A stretch of DNA of 62,523 bases from Asaia bogorensis (GTDB taxonomy: Bacteria > Pseudomonadota > Alphaproteobacteria > Reyranellales > Reyranellaceae): NCBI GenBank assembly GCA_945905835.1, contig CAMDQJ010000007.1, positions 1 through 62,523 of the forward strand, in the 5' to 3' direction. The position numbers and the translations under genes are program-made. Below are positions 16,238 through 25,143 of the stretch, in pieces; position 1 is the first letter of the stretch; each line of letters starts with the position of its first letter. The notes beneath the pieces are model-generated. The model was not told the DNA's origin, made no database searches, and worked only from the letters and a program-made list of their open reading frames with translations.

Positions 16238-17113
16238 CTAACTCTTGGCCGCGAGCTTCTCCTGCGTCCTCAATTCGAAGTCGCTGGCGTCATGGCGTTC
16301 ATGCAGCTGGGCCTTGGGATCGCCCTGGAGGCGGTTGACGATGCGCCCGCGCTTTACAGCCGGGCGGTCGCCGATGAGGTCAGCCCAGCGCTGGACGTTC
16401 TTGTAGTCCTGGACCGACAGGAACTCGCCGGCCCCGTAAAGCAATCCCTTGGCCAGACCGCCGTACCACGGCCACACTGCCATATCGGCGATCGTGTAAT
16501 CGCCGCCGGCAAGCCATTTTCTCTCGCCGAGCCGCCGGTCAAGGACGTCCAACTGGCGCTTGGTTTCCATCGCGAAGCGGTCGATGGGGTATTCCATCTT
16601 CGTCGGCGCGTAGGCATAGAAGTGGCCGAAGCCACCACCCAGGTAAGGGGCGCTTCCCATCTGCCAGAACAGCCACGACAGGCATTCGGCGTGCTCTGCA
16701 CCGTGTTTGGGCAGGAACGCGCCGAACTTCTCGGCGAGGTAGAGCAACATCGCGCCGGACTCGAACACACTGATGGGCGTCGGCCCGCCGCGGTCCACCA
16801 GGGCCGGTATCTTGGAATTGGGGTTCACCGCCACGAAGCCACTGCCGAACTGTTCACCTTCGCCAATCCGGATCAACCATGCATCGTACTCCGCGCCAGC
16901 GTGGCCAAGCGCCAGCAGCTCCTCGAGCATGATTGTGACCTTCTGGCCGTTCGGCGTTCCCAACGAATAGAGCTGCAGGGGGTGACGGCCCACCGGCAAC
17001 TCCTTGTCATGAGTGGGGCCCGCGATCGGACGATTGATGTTGGCAAAGCGGCCGCCGCTCGCCTTGTTCCAGGCCCAGACTTTCGGCGGGGTGTAATCGG
17101 ATGAGCTGCTCAT
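16238..17113 (-). CDS. yghU: glutathione-dependent disulfide-bond oxidoreductase (YghU-type GST)
   Basis: The 291-residue protein matches the YghU/Nu-class GST length and landmarks: an N-terminal extension with YTPPKVWAWNKASGGRFANINRPIAG, the thioredoxin-fold start HPLQLYSLGTPNGQKVTIML with the TPN glutathione-thiol site, VNPNSKIPALVD and VFESGAMLLYLAEKFG. The helical domain holds WLAGGDYTIADMAVWPWYGG. These enzymes bind two glutathiones and reduce small disulfides. It is followed by a separate peptidase gene on the same strand, probably not coupled. Confidence 0.9.
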   Translation of the reverse strand: MSSSSDYTPPKVWAWNKASGGRFANINRPIAGPTHDKELPVGRHPLQLYSLGTPNGQKVTIMLEELLALGHAGAEYDAWLIRIGEGEQFGSGFVAVNPNSKIPALVDRGGPTPISVFESGAMLLYLAEKFGAFLPKHGAEHAECLSWLFWQMGSAPYLGGGFGHFYAYAPTKMEYPIDRFAMETKRQLDVLDRRLGERKWLAGGDYTIADMAVWPWYGGLAKGLLYGAGEFLSVQDYKNVQRWADLIGDRPAVKRGRIVNRLQGDPKAQLHERHDASDFELRTQEKLAAKS

Positions 17114-17160
17114 TCTCCAAGTCCTCTTTTGGCACTGCAGATCAGCGTCATGGGCATCGC

Positions 17161-17925
17161 CTAATCACGCAGCGCAGCGCCGAACGCTTTGAACAAGGCG
17201 CGATTGACAGGGTTACTCTGCGGGTCGTATTCGGCATGCCACTGGACGCCCAGAGCGAAAGAAGGCGCATCGGCGATACGGATCGCCTCGATCGTGCCGT
17301 CTTCCGCCACCCCTTCCACGATAACCCGTTTGCCAGGTTCGAGAATTCCCTGCCCATGCAGTGAATTCACGCGGATCGTCTTGCAGCCGAGAAGACTGGC
17401 GAACACGCCGTCCGCCACGAGCCGCACCTCGTGGCGATCGGCGAACACAACTTGCGGGTCGGGATGGATCTCGCCGTTGTCCAACCGTGGCATGCGATGA
17501 TTCATCCGTCCGGGCAGCTCCCGGATTTCCGGGTGCAGCGAACCGCCGAACGCGACATTCATTTCCTGGAATCCCCGGCAAATGCCGAAAAGCGGCATGC
17601 TGCGCGCGACGCAGGCCTCGATCAGCGCCAGCGCCACGGCGTCGCGATTCTGATCGTAAGGTTCATGCCGGGGGTCGGGCTCGATTCCAAAGTACGTCGG
17701 GTGAACATTGGCACGCGCGCCGGTCAGCAGAATCCCGTCGACCGCGCCCAGCAGCGCGTCGATGTCGGTGATGTCCGGCGTGCCGGCAAACATCAACGGC
17801 AAGGCATTTGCCACTTCCGCAATCGCGCGCATGTTGCGTTGGCCCACGAGCTGCACATTGTGCCGGTCGTTCACGACCTGGGCGTTACCGATCACGCCAA
17901 CCACCGGTTTCGTCTTGTCAGGCAT
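17161..17925 (-). CDS. class I glutamine-amidotransferase-like hydrolase (peptidase C26, PuuD-like)
   Basis: The 254-residue C26-family protein has the nucleophile elbow FGICRGFQEMNVAFGGSL (Cys near residue 116) and the catalytic GVQWHAEYD (His about 229, acid following). VNSLHGQGI and HEPYDQNRDAVALALIEACV also fit gamma-glutamyl-GABA hydrolases. The likely reaction is cleavage of a gamma-glutamyl amide, but related enzymes act on other gamma-glutamyl compounds and no puu genes are near. Confidence 0.85.
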   Translation of the reverse strand: MPDKTKPVVGVIGNAQVVNDRHNVQLVGQRNMRAIAEVANALPLMFAGTPDITDIDALLGAVDGILLTGARANVHPTYFGIEPDPRHEPYDQNRDAVALALIEACVARSMPLFGICRGFQEMNVAFGGSLHPEIRELPGRMNHRMPRLDNGEIHPDPQVVFADRHEVRLVADGVFASLLGCKTIRVNSLHGQGILEPGKRVIVEGVAEDGTIEAIRIADAPSFALGVQWHAEYDPQSNPVNRALFKAFGAALRD

Positions 17926-17992
17926 TCATGCTCGCGTCGACCCGCTCAATGAGGCATTCACCGTATGTGACCCGCTTGTCCGTCGCCATCCC

Positions 17993-19075
17993 TCAATATC
18001 GCGCGATCACTTTTTCCGCGAAGTCGCTCAGGTTGCGACGCGCCTGCACCATGGCCGGCAGCAGCGTGATCTCGCTCAGGTCCATGGCCTCGCGCTCGCG
18101 CAGCATGGCCACGATCTCGTCCGGTGTCCCGACCAGCCCGCCGGTGGCACGTATCAAGTCCTCGGTGATGAAACGGCGTTCCTCGGGCGGCAGGAAGGCG
18201 CAATGGCCGAGATGGACCTGCTGGTAGCGCCTGGCCGCCGGCGTCTCCATCCTTTCAGTGAAGGCGAGATACTCGTCCCACAGATTGCGGCAGCGTCCGG
18301 CGACCGTGCTGGTGTCGCCATCCTTCTGGTAGAGTTCCCACCAGTAGTGCAGCGACGCGGCCGCCATCGGGCCGATCTCGTCGATCACGCGATCCGAGGT
18401 CATGCTCTCGCCGGGCTCGAGAACGCAGGCGTAGGAAAGTGCCGCGATGTGAAAATCCTCCGGCACGGTACGGCCAACCGCGGCGGCGCCCTGCTGCATC
18501 GTCTCCAGGCTCTTCTGCAGGCGGGCGCGCGTCTGGTTGTGCGAACAGACGCGACCGTCGCCATAGGCGCCGGCGGACTTGAGCGCCAGCGGGCCGTCGG
18601 CCGCGACATAGATGGGCACGGGATGCTCGACGTCGATGAAGCCCATGTCGGGATGCAGGAAACGGATCTGTTGGCGCTCGCCGTTCATCTCGTAGTCGAC
18701 CTCCTCGCCATGCAACAGGGCGCGCAACACGCGCAGATACTCGCGGAACGCGCCGGCCTTCATGGGGTCCTTGCCCATGACGCGCATCGCTGTGTGACCG
18801 GTGCCGATGCCGAGGAACACGCGGCCAGGTGCCAGCTTGTTGATGGTGGCGATGGAATGTGCCGTGACCGGCGCCAGCCGTACCGGCGCCACCGAAACGC
18901 CGGTGCCGAGCCGGATGCGCGAGGTATTGGCCGCCGCCAGCGCCAACACCGCGTAGGCGTCGGAATAGAGCATCTGCGAATCGGCCGCCCAGGCGCAATC
19001 GTAACCCATCGTCTCGAGGTCGACGAACAGCTTCCAGTCGGATACGCGCGGGACGACGGTTACTCCGAATTTCAT
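17993..19075 (-). CDS. LLM-class flavin-dependent oxidoreductase (luciferase-like)
   Basis: The 360-residue TIM-barrel protein begins MKFGVTVVPRVSDWKLFVDL with the LGTGVSVAPVRLAPVTAHSIATI and RVFLGIGTGHTA segments of F420/FMN luciferase-like monooxygenases. PVPIYVAADGPLALKSAGAYGDG is the flavin/cofactor loop, and GLVGTPDEIVAMLRE the C-terminal motif. The ADSQMLYSDAY stretch resembles methylenetetrahydromethanopterin-reductase-like members. Cofactor (FMN or F420) and substrate are open. Confidence 0.85.
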   Translation of the reverse strand: MKFGVTVVPRVSDWKLFVDLETMGYDCAWAADSQMLYSDAYAVLALAAANTSRIRLGTGVSVAPVRLAPVTAHSIATINKLAPGRVFLGIGTGHTAMRVMGKDPMKAGAFREYLRVLRALLHGEEVDYEMNGERQQIRFLHPDMGFIDVEHPVPIYVAADGPLALKSAGAYGDGRVCSHNQTRARLQKSLETMQQGAAAVGRTVPEDFHIAALSYACVLEPGESMTSDRVIDEIGPMAAASLHYWWELYQKDGDTSTVAGRCRNLWDEYLAFTERMETPAARRYQQVHLGHCAFLPPEERRFITEDLIRATGGLVGTPDEIVAMLREREAMDLSEITLLPAMVQARRNLSDFAEKVIARY

Positions 19076-19120
19076 GGCGCGTTCCTCCCCGCTTCGCTCA
19101 ACGCCCGCGGTGCGCAGACT

Positions 19121-19460
19121 CTAGCGTTCGTGCATGCTCTCGCCGACGCCGCGGAACAGGCGGTTGGTGAAGTAGCCGAGGACGGTGCGCTCGCCGACGT
19201 GGAAGTTGCCGGTCGCGGTCATGCCCGGCAGCATCCGGCTGCGCTTGGGATCGTCGCCCAGATAGTCCCTGTCGAGCGAGACCATGACGATGAAGAATGG
19301 TTGCGCCGCGGCGGCAGCCGCCGCGGGATTGGGACGCCGCCCCCGAGGGATCGTTGGCGGCGGTGGCGGCGATCAGCACCACCTTGCCCTCGAGGTTGCC
19401 GTAACGGATCCAGTCGTAGGTCTGCATCTTCACGCCAAGGATGTCCCGCTGTTTGTTGAA
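19121..19460 (-). pseudogene. HlyD-family secretion adaptor, C-terminal remnant with frameshift
   Basis: Two frames hold the end of a type I secretion membrane-fusion protein. Upstream is GVKMQTYDWIRYGNLEGKVV (the beta-barrel segment of HlyD). After a frameshift in a GGC-rich run near 19300-19330 comes FFIVMVSLDRDYLG, MLPGMTATGNFHVGERTVL and the tail GYFTNRLFRGVGESMHER to a TAG at 19121. The N-terminal membrane helix and coiled coil are missing. No ABC exporter is nearby. Confidence 0.65.
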
Positions 19461-19492
19461 AATCGCTCAGCAGGCGCGCTCATTTTCTGAGC

Positions 19493-19609
19493 CTATGCGG
19501 CCTTGGCGTGCAGTTCAAGGTTTGGGCTGATGGCGTGTCTGGCCTGATGGGCCAGTAGAGCAGCCCGCAGGATTGGCAGTTGCTTGTGGGCCTTGAGCCG
19601 GCGAAAGCC
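19493..19609 (-). pseudogene. possible transposase C-terminal tail abutting metK
   Basis: Directly after the metK stop codon the same frame continues with GFRRLKAHKQLPILRAAL and ends LELHAKAA at 19493. This resembles the C-terminal tail of IS256/mutator-like transposases, but the piece is only about 38 codons and has no start. It suggests an IS landed at the 3' end of metK and then decayed. Confidence 0.35.
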
Positions 19610-20896
19610 CTAGCGCGCGCCAAACGCCCGCTTGAGTTCGGGCACCAGGTCGACGCGCTCCCACGAGAAGCCGCCGTCGCGATCGGGCTTGCGGCCGAAA
19701 TGGCCATAGGCCGCGGTGCGCCGGTAGATCGGCTTGTTGAGCTGCAGGCCGCGGCGGATGTTGGTCGGGCGCAGCGGGAAGATGTCGGACAACACCTTCT
19801 CGAGCTTGCGCTCGTCGACGCGGCCGGTGCCCTGGGTGTCTACGTAGAGCGACATCGGGTCGGCGACGCCGATGGCGTAGGCGACCTGGATCAGGCAGCG
19901 GTCGGCGAGGCCCGCGGCCACGACGTTCTTGGCGAGGTAGCGCGCGGCATAGGCGGCCGAGCGGTCAACCTTGGTCGGATCCTTGCCGGAGAAGGCACCG
20001 CCGCCGTGCGGCGCGAAGCCGCCGTAGGTGTCGACGATGATCTTGCGTCCCGTCAGGCCGCAATCGCCGTCGGGACCGCCGACCACGAAATTGCCGGTCG
20101 GGTTGACGAAGAAGTCGGCGGCCTTCTTGGGCATCCAGCCCGCCGGCAGGGACTTCAAGACATGATCGGCGATCATCTCGCGGATCATGCCTGAGTTGTA
20201 CTTCTTGCCCTTGGCGGTGGCCTCGCGGTGCTGCGTCGAGACCACGACCTTGGCGGCGCCCACGGCCTTGCCGTCGACATAGCGTACCGTGACCTGGCTC
20301 TTGGCGTCGGGCTGCAGGTCGCCGAGTTCGCCCGAACGGCGGGCCTTGCTCAGCACCTCGAGGATCCTGTGCGAGAAATAGATGGGCGCCGGCATGAACG
20401 AGCCCTTCTCGTATTCCTCCGAGTCGCGGCAGGCGAAGCCGAACATCAGGCCCTGGTCGCCTGCGCCCTCCTGCTCGCCGAGATTGCCGCCCTTCTTCTT
20501 GGCGTCCACTCCCATCGCAATATCCGGCGACTGGCCGTGCAGCAACACCTCGACGTCGGCGCCGTGGAAGCTAAAGCCGTCCTGGTCGTAGCCGATGTCG
20601 CGCACGACATCGCGCGCGATCTGGGCGATCGCCTCGCGGTTCACGACCGTCTGCTTGCCGTACTTCTTCATGTACGGCGCCGAGGCGCGGCCTTCGCCCG
20701 CTATGACGATCTTGTTGGTGGTGGCAAGCGTCTCGCAGCCCAGCCGCGTGTTGGCGTGGCTGTCGTCGGCATGGCCGAGCTTGATGTCGTTGGCGATGAA
20801 CGCATCGAGGATGGCGTCCGAGATCTGGTCGCAGACCTTGTCCGGATGACCCTCGGAAACCGATTCGCTGGTGAACAGATAATCCTTGAACGCCAT
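19610..20896 (-). CDS. metK: S-adenosylmethionine synthase
   Basis: The 428-residue enzyme makes SAM from methionine and ATP. Family signatures are all present: [20 protein letters not shown] at the N-terminus, the long insert with [12 protein letters not shown] typical of alphaproteobacterial Met[21 protein letters not shown] (hexapeptide region) and [19 protein letters not shown] (P-loop-like). It ends [18 protein letters not shown]. The ribosome site GGAGGAGGGG lies next to a hairpin in the leader. It is the last gene of the conserved lnt-xre-metK run; trmB, often next in relatives, is missing. Confidence 0.97.
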   Translation of the reverse strand: MAFKDYLFTSESVSEGHPDKVCDQISDAILDAFIANDIKLGHADDSHANTRLGCETLATTNKIVIAGEGRASAPYMKKYGKQTVVNREAIAQIARDVVRDIGYDQDGFSFHGADVEVLLHGQSPDIAMGVDAKKKGGNLGEQEGAGDQGLMFGFACRDSEEYEKGSFMPAPIYFSHRILEVLSKARRSGELGDLQPDAKSQVTVRYVDGKAVGAAKVVVSTQHREATAKGKKYNSGMIREMIADHVLKSLPAGWMPKKAADFFVNPTGNFVVGGPDGDCGLTGRKIIVDTYGGFAPHGGGAFSGKDPTKVDRSAAYAARYLAKNVVAAGLADRCLIQVAYAIGVADPMSLYVDTQGTGRVDERKLEKVLSDIFPLRPTNIRRGLQLNKPIYRRTAAYGHFGRKPDRDGGFSWERVDLVPELKRAFGAR

Positions 20897-20901
20897 AGCC
20901 G

Positions 20902-21026
20902 CCCCTCCTCCAATCGCATTGGACTCCGGGCAGGGCGGCAGAGCCGCACGCGTCCGGCTTAGCCTTTATTGACGCGGTGGCAAGTCGTCCAAATCCGTCC
21001 GCGGCGACACCGACCGTCGGTGCCGC
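20902..21026 (-). promoter_or_regulatory. structured 5' leader of metK (candidate cis-regulatory RNA)
   Basis: Four stem-loops lie between xre and metK. A GCGGC/GCCGC hairpin with an inner ACCGA/TCGGT stem spans 21001-21026. CGCGTC/GACGCG (6 bp) enclosing 16 nt spans 20949-20976. GCGGC/GCCGC with a 3-nt loop spans 20935-20947. TCCAAT/ATTGGA with a 3-nt loop (20909-20923) overlaps the metK ribosome site. The last could hide the Shine-Dalgarno sequence. SAM control of metK is plausible, but I cannot assign it to SAM-I, SAM-II or SAM/SAH by eye. Confidence 0.45.
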
Positions 21027-21092
21027 GCCGCTAAAAACGCTATTTGTCGGGTAAAATCAAGAGGTTCGCTGACGCGGGCTCAGAGGGCCTTT

Positions 21093-21551
21093 TTAGCGGC
21101 TTTTGCGGCCGCCGAGGATCTCGGCATGGCTCGCCGCACCCACCGCCTTGACCATTTCGAAGATGCGCTTGCGCACGCGGGCTTCGCGGATCTTGTAGTA
21201 GGCGCGCACCAGTTCCAGGGTCTCACGCTTGATCAGCGGATCCTTCTCCTGCTCGAACGGCGTGCCGGCCTCGCCGAAGCCGCCCTTGCGGCCGCGACCC
21301 GACATCGGCCGGCCCGACAGGGCATTGGACGGCATTTCGTCGAAGAAATACGACACCGGCACATCCAGCACCTTGGCGAACTCGAACAGCCGGCTCGAGC
21401 CGATGCGGTTGGAGCCGCGTTCGTATTTCTGAATCTGCTGGAAGGTCAGGCCCACCGCAGTGCCAAGTTTTTCCTGGCTCATGCCCAGCAGCGTGCGGCG
21501 CTGACGCATGCGCGCGCCGACATGAACGTCCACTGGGTGTGATCTTGCCAT
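21093..21551 (-). CDS. XRE-family helix-turn-helix transcriptional regulator
   Basis: The 152-residue protein has a Cro/CI HTH at residues about 10-68: VGARMRQRRTLLGMSQEKLG, VGLTFQQIQKYERGSNRI (the recognition helix) and KVLDVPVSYFFDEMP. A linker and the conserved C-terminal segment RETLELVRAYYKIREARVRK with FEMVKA follow. This C-terminal arrangement is common to alphaproteobacterial regulators encoded between lnt and metK. The target is unknown; the AT-rich 200-bp region upstream is a likely place for autoregulation (inference). Confidence 0.9.
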   Translation of the reverse strand: MARSHPVDVHVGARMRQRRTLLGMSQEKLGTAVGLTFQQIQKYERGSNRIGSSRLFEFAKVLDVPVSYFFDEMPSNALSGRPMSGRGRKGGFGEAGTPFEQEKDPLIKRETLELVRAYYKIREARVRKRIFEMVKAVGAASHAEILGGRKSR

Positions 21552-21753
21552 GGGCTCCCCGTTCTCTTGCTTTAACTATCGTTGTTTTTACGATGCCGCA
21601 GTTGAATTCTGAGCCGGGCTGCCGCCGTTTTTATGGCGACCCAAACCGATTTTGCTGTACAAAAATGCATATCTTAACAACCGCCTGCGTATAGGGGTAA
21701 ACTTCCTATGGATTTATTGCAAGCTCAACTCAACCATTGATTCAGCGAGGGAT
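21552..21753 (-). promoter_or_regulatory. AT-rich intergenic region, likely xre promoter
   Basis: 202 bases with low GC between the lnt stop and the xre start, the only sizeable gap in this part of the cluster. It carries several AT-rich hexamers (for example around 21660-21680) but no unambiguous -35/-10 pair. No coding potential is seen. Confidence 0.4.
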
Positions 21754-23271
21754 TCATCCGCCGCCGCGGCCCCTCTTCCGCGGCAGCCAGACGATGACAA
21801 AACCCAGGCCTGCAAGAACGGCAAGGAGGGTTGCGTCGCCCCAGCGGGCGTAGGGCGTGGCCGCTCGCGCCGCCGGCAGGACATGGTCGATGATGCCTTC
21901 GCGTTGCATGTCGAGTGATGCCAGAACGTTGCCGTAGGCGTCGATCACGGCCGAGATCCCGGTATTGGCCGCGCGGATCATCGGCAATCCCTCCTCGATG
22001 GTGCGCAGCCGCGCGCTCGTCAGATGTTGATAGGGTCCGCTCGATACGCCGAACCAGGCGTCGTTGGTGACGTTGAGCAACCACTGCGGCCGCTTGCCCG
22101 AGTCACCGGAGGGGCCGGTAACGGCCGCCGGAAAAATCACCTCGTAGCAGATGATCGGCGAGAAGGCCGGCACGCCGGGAAGGCTGAGCGTGAGGAAGGA
22201 CTCGCCGACCTCGAACGAGCCGCGGCCGATCATGCCGGACACCGGCGCGAGCTGCTTGTGGAAGGGGATGTACTCGCCGAGCGGCACGAGATGAACCTTG
22301 TCGTAGTGCGCCACCACGGCGCCCTTCTGGTCGACCGCCAGCAGCGAGTTCCACACGCCGTCGTCGATACGCTGGTTGGCGCGCGCCGCACCGGTCAGCA
22401 GATAACCGCCTTCCGGCGCCGCCCGTGCCATGATCGGCAGGCCCGCCGAGTCAGGCTCGATGACGAAAGGTGCGGCGGTCTCCGGCCACACCACGAGCTT
22501 CAGCCGCTCGAAGCCGGCGCGGCGGCTCATGTCGACCAGCTTGGCGAAATGCACCATGCGCAAATCGCGCCGCCACTTCTCGCCCTGCGCGATGTTCGGC
22601 TGGACGATGCGCACCCACGGCCCGTCCTTGTCCGGCGCCGGTTCCATGGTCATCAGGCCGGCGACGCCCGCCAGCACCACCACGAACAGCGCCGCGGCCG
22701 CGCCGCGCCAGCGCGCCAGCGGCGCCACCAGGATCAGGAAGGTGAAGGTGCCGAGCCCATAGACGCCGAACAGGGCGGCGCCCTGCAGCAGCGGCGAGGC
22801 GAAGGCCCAGACATGCGCCAGGGGATTCCACGGATAACCGGTGAAGACATGGCCGCGCAGCCATTCTGCGACAGTCCAGGCGATCGCCAGCAGGACGAGA
22901 CTGCGATAGCGGTCGGCGAGGAACGGCCAGCGCAACGCGGCCCAACGCGTCGCGCCGGCAGCCATCCCGGGAAAGAACCCGAGAACGGCTGCCAGGCCAA
23001 ACACGATCGGCGGCCCGAGCAATTTGTAGTCGGCCGGCGGCACGAAGAAGGCTTCGACGATCCAGTAGGAGCCGACGGCAAAATGCCCGAGCCCCCACGC
23101 CCAACCGCGCAGCAATGCCGCGCGCGGGCTGATGGCGGACTGCCAGAGCCAGACATAGACGGCGAGACCGATCACCGCGAATGGCAGCCAGTACCACGGC
23201 GGCATGGCGAGGGCGGCGGCGGCACCTGCGAGGAACGCGGCGCCGTACGCACGCCAGCCGTCCAGTTTCAT
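21754..23271 (-). CDS. lnt: apolipoprotein N-acyltransferase
   Basis: The 505-residue inner-membrane enzyme adds the third acyl chain to the N-terminal Cys of lipoproteins. About 7 hydrophobic helices (residues 1-210) precede the nitrilase-like periplasmic domain with the catalytic triad in context: Glu in LKLVVWPETAAPFVIEP (about 265), Lys in HYDKVHLVPLGEYIPF (about 331) and Cys in PIICYEVIFP (about 385). RIVQPNIAQGEKW starts the domain. It lies 7 bases downstream of corC, as in relatives. Confidence 0.95.
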   Translation of the reverse strand: MKLDGWRAYGAAFLAGAAAALAMPPWYWLPFAVIGLAVYVWLWQSAISPRAALLRGWAWGLGHFAVGSYWIVEAFFVPPADYKLLGPPIVFGLAAVLGFFPGMAAGATRWAALRWPFLADRYRSLVLLAIAWTVAEWLRGHVFTGYPWNPLAHVWAFASPLLQGAALFGVYGLGTFTFLILVAPLARWRGAAAALFVVVLAGVAGLMTMEPAPDKDGPWVRIVQPNIAQGEKWRRDLRMVHFAKLVDMSRRAGFERLKLVVWPETAAPFVIEPDSAGLPIMARAAPEGGYLLTGAARANQRIDDGVWNSLLAVDQKGAVVAHYDKVHLVPLGEYIPFHKQLAPVSGMIGRGSFEVGESFLTLSLPGVPAFSPIICYEVIFPAAVTGPSGDSGKRPQWLLNVTNDAWFGVSSGPYQHLTSARLRTIEEGLPMIRAANTGISAVIDAYGNVLASLDMQREGIIDHVLPAARAATPYARWGDATLLAVLAGLGFVIVWLPRKRGRGGG

Positions 23272-23278
23272 CGCGCGA

Positions 23279-24259
23279 CTATTTGGCCGGTGCGGCAGGC
23301 GGCGTCGAGGTCGCCGTCATGGGCGGGCGCACGCGCAGGCGGCGGATGCGCCGCGGATCGACGTCCAGAATCTCGAACTCGACGCCGGAGGGATGGCGCA
23401 CGACCTCGCCGCGCTCGGGTATGCGGCCGAGCAGCGAGAAGATCAGCCCACCGATCGTGTCGATCTCCTGGCGTTCGTCCTCGGAAAGAATTTGGCCGAT
23501 TTCCTTCTCGAGCATCTCGATGGTGGTGCGGCCGTTGACGTCGAGCGTGCCGTCGTTGCGCCGCGCCAATGCCGGCGCCTGGGCCACGTCGTGCTCGTCC
23601 TCGATCTCGCCCACGATCTCCTCGACCAAATCCTCGATGGTCAGGAGCCCGTCGGTGCCGCCGAACTCGTCGACCACCAGCGCCATGTGGGTGCGCGAGC
23701 GGCGCATGTCGAGCAGCATGTCGAGCACCGGCAAGGTCGGCGCCACGAACACGACGCGGCGCAGAATGTCGCGCAGGTTGAATTTCTTCGAGGTGCCCCA
23801 ATAGGCCAGCACGTCCTTGATGTGGATCATGCCGATGACGTCGTCGAGCGAGTCGCGATAGACCGGATAGCGCGAATGCGCCTCGGCCTGGATGATGCGC
23901 ACGACCTCGTCGAGCGGCGTGTTGGCGGCGATGGCGACGATGTCGACGCGCGGCACCATGACGTCGGCGACGTTCTGGTCGCGCAGCTTCAGGATGTTGG
24001 CCAAGAGCACGCGCTGGTCGTCGCTGATCGGGGTGTCGCTCTCCGGCGTCTCCTCGATCAGTTCCTCGATGGCTTCGCGGACCGCCTCGTTCTTGTCGCG
24101 GCGCTTCAGCCGCCGCAGGATCGCCCGCAGCAAACCGCCGTTGGAGGGGGCGGGCGTCTCGGCAGGCGGTACCGCCGGCGCGGGCGTCAGGGAGCGCTCG
24201 TCTACCGCCGCCGGGCCCTTTTGGCCCGGACGCGTGCTGTGCGCTGTGGAATCCGGCAT
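23279..24259 (-). CDS. corC: CBS-domain hemolysin/CorC-type protein
   Basis: The 326-residue cytosolic protein has two CBS domains and a CorC/HlyC C-terminal domain. Visible are VADVMVPRVDIVAIAANTPL (CBS1), SRYPVYRDSLDDVIGMIHIK, FVAPTLPVLDMLLDMRRSRT and HMALVVDEFGGTDGLLTIED (CBS2), then GLIFSLLGRIPERGEVVRHP and FEILDVDPRRIRRLRVR. It has been linked to Mg/Co homeostasis and membrane integrity. The usual upstream neighbour ybeY has been displaced by a 3-kb inserted segment. Confidence 0.92.
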   Translation of the reverse strand: MPDSTAHSTRPGQKGPAAVDERSLTPAPAVPPAETPAPSNGGLLRAILRRLKRRDKNEAVREAIEELIEETPESDTPISDDQRVLLANILKLRDQNVADVMVPRVDIVAIAANTPLDEVVRIIQAEAHSRYPVYRDSLDDVIGMIHIKDVLAYWGTSKKFNLRDILRRVVFVAPTLPVLDMLLDMRRSRTHMALVVDEFGGTDGLLTIEDLVEEIVGEIEDEHDVAQAPALARRNDGTLDVNGRTTIEMLEKEIGQILSEDERQEIDTIGGLIFSLLGRIPERGEVVRHPSGVEFEILDVDPRRIRRLRVRPPMTATSTPPAAPAK

Positions 24260-24306
24260 GGCCCTTAAGATAGGCTATCGGCCCTGCGTTGCAATCGCCG
24301 GAGTTC

Positions 24307-25140
24307 ATGATGCGTTCCTGCAAATTGCCTTCCGGCGCCGCCATGCCGGTCCTCGGCCTCGGCACCTGGCGGATGGGCGAAAGCCCGCGCATCCGCGCCC
24401 AGGAGCTCGATGCGATCAAATACGGCATCGAGCTGGGCTATCCGATGGTCGACACCGCCGAAATGTACGGCGACGGCACGGCCGAGGAGATCGTGGGCGA
24501 GGCCATGGTCGGCCGTCGCGACAGCCTCTACCTCGTGAGCAAGGTCTATCCGCACAACGCCACGCGCGCCGGCGCGATCGCGGCCTGCGAGCGCAGCCTC
24601 AAGCGCCTCAGGACCGACCGGCTCGATCTCTACCTGCTGCATTGGCGCGGCAGCGCACGCATCGAGGAAACTTTCGAGGCGTTCCACCGCCTGCGCGCGG
24701 CGGGAAAGATCCGCGACTTCGGCGTCAGCAACTTCGACCGCGACGACATGGAAGACGCCGCCAAACTCGACAAGGGCCCGAACGGCTCCAACCAGATCCT
24801 CTATTGCCTCTCGCGGCGCGGGCCCGAGTACGATCTGCTGCCGTGGATGCGCGAGCACGGCATTCCCTGCATGGCCTACTCGCCGCTCGACCAGGGCCGG
24901 CTGTTGAACAAGCCGGCCTTGAAGAAGATCGCCGATGGCGTCGGCTGCACGCCGGCGCAACTGGCACTCGCCTGGGTGCTGGCCCAACCCGGCGTCGTGA
25001 CGATCCCGAAATCGATGAGCCGCGAGCGCGTGAAGGAGAATTTCGGCGCCATCGACGTCAGGCTCTCCAAGGAACCGCTGGCTGAACTAGACAAGGCGTT
25101 TCCGCCGCCCAAGGGCAGGCAGTCACTGGAGATGCTTTAG
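24307..25140 (+). CDS. aldo/keto reductase
   Basis: The protein has 277 residues from ATG 24307 (ATG 24310 is equally possible and better spaced from CGGAG). The TIM-barrel NADPH enzyme shows the catalytic tetrad in order: Asp and Tyr in MVDTAEMYGDGTAEEIVGEA, Lys in LVSKVYPHNAT and His in DLYLLHWRGSARIEE. The cofactor loop TIPKSMSRERVKENFGAI is near the end. Substrate unknown. It is the only plus-strand gene within the minus-strand housekeeping cluster and belongs to an inserted accessory segment. Confidence 0.9.
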   Translation: MMRSCKLPSGAAMPVLGLGTWRMGESPRIRAQELDAIKYGIELGYPMVDTAEMYGDGTAEEIVGEAMVGRRDSLYLVSKVYPHNATRAGAIAACERSLKRLRTDRLDLYLLHWRGSARIEETFEAFHRLRAAGKIRDFGVSNFDRDDMEDAAKLDKGPNGSNQILYCLSRRGPEYDLLPWMREHGIPCMAYSPLDQGRLLNKPALKKIADGVGCTPAQLALAWVLAQPGVVTIPKSMSRERVKENFGAIDVRLSKEPLAELDKAFPPPKGRQSLEML

Positions 25141-25143
25141 AGT

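Noticed and set aside
20949..20976. SAM-II riboswitch before metK
   Set aside because: The GGCTAAG in the loop recalls the SAM-II GCTAAA element, but the P2 pseudoknot complement and the P1/loop arrangement seen before metX are absent.
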